A stretch of DNA of 64,000 bases from an uncultured Oscillospiraceae bacterium (GTDB lineage Bacteria; Bacillota; Clostridia; Oscillospirales; Acutalibacteraceae), in assembly GCA_948471095.1 (NCBI GenBank), contig CAOKRG010000001.1, forward strand, positions 1 through 64,000. Reading direction: 5' to 3'. Under the pieces are notes generated by a model. It had not been told where the DNA came from and ran no database searches. It was given only the letters and a program-made list of their open reading frames with translations. The position numbers and the translations under genes were made by a program. Shown here piece by piece: positions 18,226 through 24,741 of the stretch. Every line of letters begins with the position of its first letter. Within the stretch, counting starts at the first letter, position 1.

Positions 18226-19536
18226 GTGGCGGACAACTTCGGCGTGAAAATCGGCGTAGAGGGCGAAAAGGCGTTCAAACAGGCGCTGTACGACATCAAC
18301 CAGTCCTTCAAGGTGCTGGGCTCCGAAATGAAGCTGGTAGCCTCAGAGTTTGATAAAAACGATACCTCCATGGAGGCCCTCACCGCCCGGAATCAGGTGC
18401 TGAATAAAGAGATCGACGCCCAGAAAGAGAAAATCGAGACCCTTCGTGCCGCTCTGGACAATGCATCCGTGTCTTTCGGGGAGAACGACCGCCGTACCCA
18501 GAACTGGCAGATACAGCTGAACAATGCTGAAGCCGCCCTCAATAAGATGGTGCGGGAGGTGGAGGAAAACGGCAAGGCCATGAGCGACCTGGGTGACAAC
18601 TCGAATGAGGCCGGGGACGCTATGGACGGTCTGGAAAAGGACACGAAAGACGCTGGGGAGGCTATGGATGACGCGTCTAAGAAATCACATACCCTGGCTA
18701 ACGCCTTAAAAAATGGCCTTGTGGCTGCCGCCGAAGCCGCCGCTGTTGCTGTAGGTGCTGCCGTCACCGCTGTGGTGGGCTTTGCGAAATCCTCCATAGA
18801 TGTGGGAATGAACTTCGATTCCTCCATGTCCCAGGTAGCCGCTACCATGGGTAAAACTGTGGACGAGATCGGGGATTTGCGTGACTTTGCCCTGGAGATG
18901 GGCTCCACCACGGCCTTTTCCGCCACAGAAGCCGCCGATGCCCTCAACTACATGGCCCTGGCCGGTTACGACGCGGACGAGGCCATGGCGGCTCTGCCCA
19001 ATGTGCTTAATCTGGCGGCAGCCGGCAATATGGACCTGGCCAGAGCATCGGACATGGTCACGGATGCCCAGTCCGCTCTGGGCCTCTCCATGGACGAGTC
19101 CACCGAGCTGGTGAACAAAATGGCCATGGCGTCATCCAAGTCCAATACCAGTGTGGAACAGCTGGGCGATGCCATCCTGACTGTGGGCGGCACCGCAAAG
19201 AATTTGGCTGGCGGTACCACTGAGTTGAGCACTGCCCTGGGCATTCTTGCCGACAACGGCGTTAAGGGTGCGGAGGGCGGCACGGCTCTGCGCAATATCA
19301 TCTTGTCCCTGTCCGCGCCCACAGACAAGGCCGCTGCCGCTATGCAGGAGCTGGGCCTTGAGGTGTTTGACGCGGAAGGCAATATGCGCCCGCTGAATGA
19401 AACCTTTGGTGATCTGAACGGCATTCTCGGCACCATGAGCCAGGAGGAGCGCATAACCGCGCTGACAAAGGGAAATGGGTTGGGCAGCGAGCCAGCAAAA
19501 GTTTTGTGCTTCTCGCCTTCGGCTGGGTCGGGTTGA
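18226..19536 (+). pseudogene. Truncated phage tail tape-measure protein
   Basis: The first ~415 residues are a normal tape-measure N-terminus: helical coiled-coil region, hydrophobic stretch GLVAAAEAAAVAVGAAVTAVVGFA, then the TP901-like core (MGSTTAFSATEAADALNYMALAGYDADE, ALRNIILSL). Full-length proteins usually exceed 700 residues. Here, straight after EERITALTKG (about base 19471), the reading frame runs into sequence of the intergenic repeat family and stops at 19536. The start is GTG at 18226 after GGAAAGGGGTGGGGG. The gene is therefore broken, and everything downstream in the prophage is missing. Confidence 0.85.
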
Positions 19537-19645
19537 CAAAGCCAATGTGTAGCTTCTTGCCCCAAACCGAGCGCCCAGTGCACGTCTCACACCTACGATA
19601 AGCGTGTAAAAGTTCTTGAAGATTCTTAAGCTGCCAGCGGCCACT
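19490..19645. repeat. Hairpin-repeat module at the prophage break point
   Basis: From about 19490 the sequence matches the inverted ACTTTTACACGCTTATCGT...GGCGCTCGGTTTGGGG module (19555-19612), preceded by AGCAAAAGTTTTGTGCTTCTC and followed by TTCTTGAAGATTCTTAAG. The tape-measure gene ends inside it, so the repeat sits at the deletion joint. Confidence 0.7.
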
Positions 19646-19651
19646 CCCCTT

Positions 19652-21046
19652 CTAATCCATGGGAACATCCGGGAAGAACGCCCGCAGCCGCTCCCACAGG
19701 CCGGGCTCCCCCTCCTCAGGAGGATGGGGCCGGACGGCGGTGGTGGAATGCAGCAGCTCCACCCCGTGGAACGCGGCGGTCAGGCAGTCGTTTTGGTCCA
19801 CCCGCCAGCTCAGGCCGTCCAGGTCCGGGTCCGCGCTGTGCAGCGCGCCCGCCACATACTCCGGGTGATGGTCCGGCCAGGCGGTCTCCTGGGCCTCGAA
19901 GCCGTTGAGCAGCGCCACGGCCCTCTCCACATCCTCCCGGGCGGTGAGCTCCACCGTGGGGGCCGGGTCCTCATAATTCCGGACAGGCAGCGTCAGGGTG
20001 ACGCTCTCCACCAGCGCCGGGTCAATCTGGTAAAGCCGCCGGGGCTTTTGGGGGTAAGCCTCCGCCAGGGCGTTTAGAGCCTCAAAATCAATGGCGTGGG
20101 CTCTGCTGGTCTGGTAGGAGGTCCACAGGCCGTCCTTTTCCACAATCAGCTCCAGCCCGCCGGCATAAAGCTTCATGCCGTCCAAGTCCGGGTCCTGGCT
20201 GTGGATGTCCCAAAAGCGCCGCTCCTGCCCCCCGTCCTCGGGGGGAACGGGCGTCCAGGGAGACGAGGCCACGGGCAGGAAGCCGTTGAGCATGGCGGTC
20301 AGGTCCTCCACATCCTCCCGGCCGGTAACCTGGGCCTGACCGCCGGTGAGCGAATAGAGGTCGATCTGGCTCACCTTCTCCGGGTCGATGGCCAGGGGCG
20401 GCTCCTGGGGGACCAGATACCGGTAGAGCGTTAGGGCCAGCATCAGGCGGGGCTCCGGGTCCCTGGGATGGATTCCCTCGTCCATGCCATAAGCGTCCAG
20501 AAGCGTCCGGTCATAGGCCCAGGCCACCGCGTCTTTGGCATAGGCGGAGACGCCCTCATAGTCGGGCAGGGCGCTGGCGGGGCCGTAGTTTACCTGGAGC
20601 TCCGGGTTTCGGGTCCGCTCATACCGGTAAAACAGCACGGCCAGGTCCTCCCGGCTGACCGGCTGGCTGGGGTGAAACCTCCCGTCCGGCGCGCCCCGGA
20701 CCACGCCGGAGGCGTAAGCCCAGTCCACCGCCCCAGCATACCAGGCGCTGGGAGCAACGTCCGAGAAGGGGGCGGCGGGAGCGGCCCCCTCCTGACCCCC
20801 GGCGGCGCGGAAGAGCGTCTGAACCGCCATTGCCCGGGTTACGGGCTCATCGGGACGGAACAGGCCGTCCCCCGCGCCGGTCATCAGGCCCTCGCTGACA
20901 AAGGCCAAGGCCTGGCTGTAATAGGCGTACTGGTCTTGCCCAACGTCCGCGTAAGGCGGGGCTTCCGGGCCGGCGGCATGGGCGGGCAGGGCCAGTCCCA
21001 GCGCCAACGCGACGGCAAGTGCCATGGAACAAATCCGACGTCTCAT
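19652..21046 (-). CDS. SLH-domain secreted protein
   Basis: A 464-residue exported protein. A signal peptide (MRRRICSMALAVALALGLALPAHAA) is followed by two clear SLH domains (PPYADVGQDQYAYYSQALAFV...FRPDEPVTRAM and PFSDVAPSAWYAGAVDWAY...FHPSQPVSREDLAV) and a weaker third, within about residues 30-200. The C-terminal half has two related segments, each with a TAREDVE...LLNGF and DPDLDG motif, which look like a duplicated domain of unknown function. I use the ATG at 21046 behind AAGGAGG. It is probably attached to the cell wall by N-terminal SLH domains, the opposite polarity to the protein at 11077. Confidence 0.85.
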   Translation of the reverse strand: MRRRICSMALAVALALGLALPAHAAGPEAPPYADVGQDQYAYYSQALAFVSEGLMTGAGDGLFRPDEPVTRAMAVQTLFRAAGGQEGAAPAAPFSDVAPSAWYAGAVDWAYASGVVRGAPDGRFHPSQPVSREDLAVLFYRYERTRNPELQVNYGPASALPDYEGVSAYAKDAVAWAYDRTLLDAYGMDEGIHPRDPEPRLMLALTLYRYLVPQEPPLAIDPEKVSQIDLYSLTGGQAQVTGREDVEDLTAMLNGFLPVASSPWTPVPPEDGGQERRFWDIHSQDPDLDGMKLYAGGLELIVEKDGLWTSYQTSRAHAIDFEALNALAEAYPQKPRRLYQIDPALVESVTLTLPVRNYEDPAPTVELTAREDVERAVALLNGFEAQETAWPDHHPEYVAGALHSADPDLDGLSWRVDQNDCLTAAFHGVELLHSTTAVRPHPPEEGEPGLWERLRAFFPDVPMD

Positions 21047-21080
21047 AAAAGCCTCCTTTTGTGCAATAAGATTATAAACT

Positions 21081-21109
21081 ATCTTATCACCAAAGAAGAA
21101 TTGTGTCAA
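21081..21109 (-). promoter_or_regulatory. Sigma-A promoter of the SLH gene at 19652
   Basis: Minus strand TTGACA (21104-21109), 17-base spacer, TAAGAT (21081-21086), about 35 bases before the start codon. Confidence 0.8.
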
Positions 21110-21141
21110 GCGGTTGGGCGCCCCCCGTTCTTGCTAAAAAC

Positions 21142-21188
21142 TTGCCAAGGCCCCTCTTATGTGATAGAATGTACGCATAGCGTATATT
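21142..21188 (+). promoter_or_regulatory. Promoter and palindromic operator of the thioredoxin/ferredoxin operon
   Basis: TTGCCA (21142-21147), 17 bases, TAGAAT (21165-21170). Overlapping the -10 and the expected start site is an inverted repeat AATGTACGC-ATA-GCGTATATT (21168-21188, 8 of 9 pairs), positioned like a repressor operator. A perfect version of the palindrome occurs at 32419-32439. Confidence 0.6.
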
Positions 21189-21241
21189 GGGGGCTTTCGC
21201 CCTTCGCGCGGCCCCCATGATTGAGAAACGAGGTACGGAAC

Positions 21242-21784
21242 ATGAAAAACAAAAAAGCACGTTCGCTCCTTTTGACCGCCATCGTAATCATCGGCCTGGC
21301 CTTTGCCGGCTGTTCTTCGGCCGGGGGCAGGTTCGGCTCCTTTACCGCGGATACCCTGGACGGCGGCACGTTTACCGGAAAAGACATTGCCGCAAAAGAC
21401 CTGACCGTCATCAATTTCTGGGGCACCTTCTGCTCCCCCTGCATCGCGGAGATGCCGGACCTGGCGGCCTTTGAGAAGGCCCTGCCCGACAACGTGCGGC
21501 TCATTACCATCTGTGTGGACGCCCAGGGCAACGAGGAGACCGCCAAAATGCTGCTGGACCAGGCGGGCTATGAGGGCGTTACCCTGACTGGCGGCAACGA
21601 CGCCTTTTACCAGCTGATGAACGACGTACAGGCCGTGCCCACTACCATCTTTGTGGGTCCGGACGGCGAACCGGCAGGCCAGGAAATCATCGGCATGCAG
21701 CCGGACCTGGAGGGCGCGTACCTGTCCGCCATCAACAAGGCCCTGGCGGACAGCGGAAAGGCGGAGATCAGCCTTGAAAAGTAA
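21242..21784 (+). CDS. TlpA/ResA-like thioredoxin lipoprotein
   Basis: A 180-residue extracytoplasmic thiol-disulfide protein. The lipoprotein signal ends in LAFAGC (Cys24 as the lipidated residue). The thioredoxin fold carries the redox pair in FWGTFCSPC (Cys64 and Cys67) and the cis-Pro region AVPTTIFVGPDG. I use the ATG at 21242. The next two genes overlap this one and each other, encoding a CXXC mini-protein and a polyferredoxin membrane protein. This suggests electrons are passed across the membrane to this thioredoxin, which then reduces envelope disulfides or a substrate that remains unknown. Confidence 0.9.
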   Translation: MKNKKARSLLLTAIVIIGLAFAGCSSAGGRFGSFTADTLDGGTFTGKDIAAKDLTVINFWGTFCSPCIAEMPDLAAFEKALPDNVRLITICVDAQGNEETAKMLLDQAGYEGVTLTGGNDAFYQLMNDVQAVPTTIFVGPDGEPAGQEIIGMQPDLEGAYLSAINKALADSGKAEISLEK

Positions 21785-21920
21785 GACGGTTTTGGCGGCC
21801 AGGCTGGGCCTGCTGGCCCTGGCGGCGGCGTTCCTCGCCATCGGGCTGCTGGGGCGGGAGCATGTGGAAGTTTTCCAAAAGGCGGTGAAAATATGCCTAG
21901 AGTGCATCGGGATCGGCTGA
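21774..21920 (+). CDS. CD1871A-type CXXC mini-protein
   Basis: A 48-residue membrane protein starting at TTG 21774 inside the end of the thioredoxin gene (11-base overlap, GGAG upstream). It has one transmembrane helix (VLAARLGLLALAAAFLAIGLL) and ends in the CXXC tail CLECIGIG, the pattern of the family NCBI names CD1871A family CXXC motif-containing protein. It overlaps the next gene by 28 bases. Its placement between a thioredoxin lipoprotein and a 4Fe-4S membrane protein supports a thiol-based relay role, which is inference. Confidence 0.85.
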   Translation: MKSKTVLAARLGLLALAAAFLAIGLLGREHVEVFQKAVKICLECIGIG

Positions 21921-22798
21921 AAAAGCATAAGCTCCGTTTTCAGCGGAAAATACAGCTCCTTTCCGCCGTTTTGGTAAACGGCTACGCCATGGGCTTTGCC
22001 AAGGGGAAAATCTTCACCGGCCCGACCAAGGCGGTCTGCGTGCCTGTGCTCAACTGCTATTCCTGCCCCGGGGCCCTGGGGGCCTGCCCCATCGGCTCCC
22101 TTCAGGCGGTGCTGGGCGGCGCGAACCGGCGGTTCCCTTTTTACGTGCTGGGCCTCTTGACTCTCTTCGGCGTGGCGCTGGGCAGGCTGGCGTGCGGGCT
22201 TTTCTGCCCCTTCGGGCTGGTACAGGATCTGCTGCATAAAATCCCCTCGCCAAAGCTCAAGGTACCCAAAAGGGCCGACAAGCCCCTGCGCCTGCTTAAG
22301 TACATAATTTTAATTGTCATGGTCATTCTGCTCCCCGCCTTTGCCGCCACCGCTACCGGCGTGACCCCGCCGTTCTTCTGCAAATACCTCTGTCCCGCGG
22401 GCACCCTGGGCGGGGGCGTCCCCCTTTTGCTGGCAAACCCCTCCCTGCGGGCGCTGGCCGGCGCGCTGTTTTGCTGGAAGACTTTGGTACTGGCGCTGAT
22501 TCTGGCGGCGTGCGTGTTTATCCCCAGGGCATTCTGCCGGTACTTATGCCCGCTGGGGGCGTTCTATTCGCTGTTTAACCGCTTCAGCCTTTACCAGATG
22601 ACGCTGGACAGGGACAAGTGCGTGGGGTGCAAAAAGTGCGAGCGCGCCTGCCCCATGGCGGTGGAGGTCACAAAGCGGATCAACAGCGCGGAGTGCATCC
22701 GCTGCGGAAAGTGCCGGGAGGCCTGCCCCACAAAGGCCATTGGCTCCGGCATGGACTTAGGGCGGAAGCCCGCGGACGCGCCGGAAAAGCTGCCTTAA
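21893..22798 (+). CDS. Polytopic 4Fe-4S membrane protein (NapH/CcoG/YccM type)
   Basis: A 301-residue protein with about five transmembrane helices and several cysteine motifs: CPGALGACP, FCPFGLVQDLLHKI, CKYLCPAGTLGGG and CRYLCPLGAFYS. Near the C-terminus are two classical 4Fe-4S ferredoxin motifs (CVGCKKCERACP and CIRCGKCREACP). Members of this family carry electrons across or along the membrane. The gene starts inside the preceding mini-protein gene, so the three are one tightly coupled operon. The partner on the inside is probably ferredoxin or flavodoxin, and on the outside the lipoprotein thioredoxin; both are inferred. Confidence 0.9.
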   Translation: MPRVHRDRLKKHKLRFQRKIQLLSAVLVNGYAMGFAKGKIFTGPTKAVCVPVLNCYSCPGALGACPIGSLQAVLGGANRRFPFYVLGLLTLFGVALGRLACGLFCPFGLVQDLLHKIPSPKLKVPKRADKPLRLLKYIILIVMVILLPAFAATATGVTPPFFCKYLCPAGTLGGGVPLLLANPSLRALAGALFCWKTLVLALILAACVFIPRAFCRYLCPLGAFYSLFNRFSLYQMTLDRDKCVGCKKCERACPMAVEVTKRINSAECIRCGKCREACPTKAIGSGMDLGRKPADAPEKLP

Positions 22799-23105
22799 GG
22801 CGGGTGGCCCCGGTGGCAAAGAGTTAGGAGTACCAAACGCGTGTTTTATACGGAGAAAACTTCTTGAGCGCAACAGTAAAAGTTTCGTCATTCTCGACTG
22901 CCGTCTCGGTCTGCGCTGGACAATCGCCACTGGCGATTAGCGCCCTTTTCAAAGGTTGCAGGGTTCTTAGGGGGTGAGCGTCTGCCAGTGGCAGACATGC
23001 CGCGAACCGACCGAAGCGGAGCCGAGACTCAGAGCCCCTAAGCCGCCGGAGGCTACTCCGTATTACTCCTCAAAAACTGCGCCCTTCGGACACTCCCAAA
23101 GGGTT
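22799..23105. repeat. Intergenic hairpin-repeat block (copy 4)
   Basis: No gene. Modules present: GCAACAGTAAAAGTTTCGTC (about 22870), AATCGCC-ACT-GGCGATT (22922-22938), GTCTGCC-AGT-GGCAGAC (22980-22996), the GAACCGACCGA...GAGACTCAGAGCCCCTAAGCCGCC tail, and CTCCGTATTACT. Two GCCA(G/C)TGGC hairpins with different arms sit in inverted orientation. Confidence 0.75.
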
Positions 23106-23112
23106 TTGGCCC

Positions 23113-23141
23113 TTGACAAGGGCCGGGCGGTGTGGTATGAT
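23113..23141 (+). promoter_or_regulatory. Sigma-A promoter of the GNAT-DUF3795 gene
   Basis: Perfect TTGACA (23113-23118), a 17-base spacer and TATGAT (23136-23141), directly followed by the palindromic operator. Confidence 0.88.
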
Positions 23142-23142
23142 G

Positions 23143-23166
23143 TTTATAGAACACACGTTCTATAAA
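23143..23166 (+). promoter_or_regulatory. LexA (SOS) box-like operator
   Basis: A perfect inverted repeat with ten-base arms (TTTATAGAAC and GTTCTATAAA) around ACAC. The core GAACACACGTTC (23149-23160) fits the Gram-positive LexA/DinR consensus GAACRNRYGTTC at every fixed position. It covers the expected transcription start, an ideal repressor site. A different repressor using the same palindrome cannot be excluded. Confidence 0.78.
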
Positions 23167-23184
23167 CAGAAAGGAGCCCGTCCC

Positions 23185-24054
23185 ATGCCGCCAAAAGACT
23201 ACCTGTATGAAACCAAGCGCTTCCTCCTGCGCCAGGTCCGGGAGGAAGACGCCCCCGCCCTGCTGAAGTGCTACTCCGACCCTGCCGCCGTGTCCCGCAT
23301 GAACGCCGACAACTGCCTGCGGGGCTTCCTCTGCGAGAGCCTGGAGGACCTGCTGGCCTATATCCGCATCTGGCAGAGCGAGGACTATGCCCGCCCTGCC
23401 GTCATCCACAAGGAAACCGGCCAGCCGGTGGGGACCCTGGAAATCTTCGGCGGCGAAACCGGCGTGCTGCGGGTGGACCTGCGCGCGGACTATGAAACGC
23501 CGGAGGTCCTGACTGAGCTATACGCTTTCGCGGCGGAGCGCTTTCCAAAGGACTTCCCCATGGGAGCCATGGTGACAAAGGCGGTCCCGGAGGCTTCCGC
23601 CCGCCGGGAGGCGCTGGCTGCGCTGGGCTTCTCGGGGCCGGAATCCTTCCGGGGCTATGAGGATTATTACCGCCTGCCCCTCCGCAAGCTGGGAATCGCC
23701 TACTGCGGCCTGGCCTGCTGCCTGTGCAGCGAGAACCAAGACTGCCCCGGCTGCCAAAACGGGGACGGGCCCTGCTTTTCGGAGTGCGAGAACTTTCCCT
23801 GTGTGCGGGAGAGGGGCCTTGCCGGGTGCTGGGAATGCCCGGATTTTCCCTGCGGCAAGGGCATGCACAAAAATAACCTTCGCGCCCAGGCCTTTGTGAA
23901 GTTTGCCAAGGAGCGCGGGGTGGAGCATCTGCTGGCCTGCCTGGAGCGCAACCGCTGGGCTGGAATCGTGTACCACCGCCCCGGCGGGTTGACCGGCGAT
24001 TACGACCTGCCTACCGAGGAGGAAATCTTCCGCAGGCTGGAAACCGGCGAATGA
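23185..24054 (+). CDS. GNAT acetyltransferase fused to DUF3795 cysteine-rich domain
   Basis: A 289-residue two-domain protein. Residues 1-165 resemble a GNAT N-acetyltransferase of the RimJ/RimL kind (ETKRFLLRQVREEDAPALLKCYSDP). Residues 170-285 are DUF3795-like (IAYCGLACCLCSENQDCPGC, then CFSECENFPCVRERGLAGCWECPDFPC), with more than ten cysteines that probably bind metal. The ATG at 23185 follows AAGGAG at spacing 8; the open frame extends upstream but without a ribosome site. The gene is monocistronic, with a consensus promoter, a LexA-like operator and its own terminator, so induction by DNA damage is likely. A stand-alone DUF3795 gene occurs at 60654. Confidence 0.85.
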   Translation: MPPKDYLYETKRFLLRQVREEDAPALLKCYSDPAAVSRMNADNCLRGFLCESLEDLLAYIRIWQSEDYARPAVIHKETGQPVGTLEIFGGETGVLRVDLRADYETPEVLTELYAFAAERFPKDFPMGAMVTKAVPEASARREALAALGFSGPESFRGYEDYYRLPLRKLGIAYCGLACCLCSENQDCPGCQNGDGPCFSECENFPCVRERGLAGCWECPDFPCGKGMHKNNLRAQAFVKFAKERGVEHLLACLERNRWAGIVYHRPGGLTGDYDLPTEEEIFRRLETGE

Positions 24055-24098
24055 AAAAACCCGGAGGAATTGGCCTTGACCAGTTCCTCCGGGTTTTT
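24055..24098 (+). terminator. Terminator after GNAT-DUF3795
   Basis: AAAAACCCGGAGGAA (24055-24069) pairs with TTCCTCCGGGTTTTT (24084-24098), 15 base pairs and a T run. Confidence 0.93.
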
Positions 24099-24173
24099 GC
24101 GCGCAATGCGGAAAGCCCGCTTCTGTTGGGGAGAGCCCAAAAGCGCTGACGAACAAAAGGCTAGGGCAGCGAG

Positions 24174-24422
24174 TTATTAGACCTCTTGCGAAATAGCCGA
24201 GGGCCAGGCAAACTGCGCGGTCCAGGGGCATTCGTGTCTCGCCTGCCGGCTCGGTCGGTTCGCGGCTTGTCTGCCACTGGCAGACGCTCACCCCCTGGCA
24301 GGGTGTGGAGTGACTTGGCGGAGCCAACGTCATGAGCCCCACGACCTTGCCGCAAGGCGCGCCTTTTGCGCCCGGAGGCCATCTATCACTCAACACAAAT
24401 CTATTTTCGCAAGAGGCCTAGT
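24174..24422. mobile_element. MITE-like element with IS5-like terminal inverted repeats
   Basis: About 247 bases bounded by near-perfect inverted repeats: TAGACCTCTTGCGAAATA at the left (24178-24195) and, read inward from the right, TAGGCCTCTTGCGAAAATA (about 24403-24422). The flanks read TTAG and CTAG, as expected for a 4-base YTAR target duplication. The inside has no transposase, only modules of the intergenic repeat family, including GTCTGCC-ACT-GGCAGAC (24269-24285) and an inverted CCTTGCCGCAAGGCGCGCC module. It may be a non-autonomous element carrying, or carried by, the repeats. Confidence 0.5.
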
Positions 24423-24498
24423 TTCGTCCATCTCGACCGATGCGGCAGGCGAGGCCCCTTCTAATACTCCTAAAACGACCTTAAAACACCCGCCTTGC
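24423..24498. repeat. Repeat-family remainder downstream of the MITE-like element
   Basis: TTTCGTCCATCTCGACCGA...CAGGCGAGGCCCC is a degraded copy of the CCGACCGAG...GGCGAGAC module. No gene. Confidence 0.5.
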
Positions 24499-24741
24499 TT
24501 ATCTCGCCCGCTGAGCAATGATCTCCGCCATCTCGCCCACGTTCCGCATGCCGGAAATCTCGCCCATCTTGAACTTCATCCGGAATTCCCGCTCCACCGC
24601 CGAGATCAGGGTAATGTGCTCCAGGCTGTCCCAGTCGTCGATGTCGTCCGCGGTGGTGTCCGGCCCCACCCGAATGCTCCGGTCATCGAAAACCTCCTGG
24701 AACACCCGGTTCAGCCTTGTGTAAATTTCCCTCATGTCCAT
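24499..24741 (-). CDS. Acyl carrier protein (dedicated, cluster-linked)
   Basis: An 80-residue acidic helical protein with the phosphopantetheine site in DDWDSLEH (Ser39). ACPs carry acyl groups as thioesters on a 4'-phosphopantetheine arm. This one is not beside fatty-acid genes. It is the last gene of the MBOAT/DHHW/FkbH cluster and its start lies inside the 3' end of the FkbH-like gene (59-base overlap). FkbH enzymes are known to load glyceryl groups from 1,3-bisphosphoglycerate onto an ACP, so this is probably the acceptor. The ATG at 24741 follows GAGAGAGG. Confidence 0.88.
   Translation of the reverse strand: MDMREIYTRLNRVFQEVFDDRSIRVGPDTTADDIDDWDSLEHITLISAVEREFRMKFKMGEISGMRNVGEMAEIIAQRAR

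Noticed and set aside
23113..23184. Upstream start (base 23113) for the GNAT-DUF3795 protein
   Set aside because: It would lie within the -35 element; AAGGAG at 23171 sets the ATG at 23185.
24240..24300. Regularly spaced palindromes considered as a CRISPR array
   Set aside because: The repeats are scattered singly over the window with irregular distances and no repeat-spacer periodicity or cas genes.
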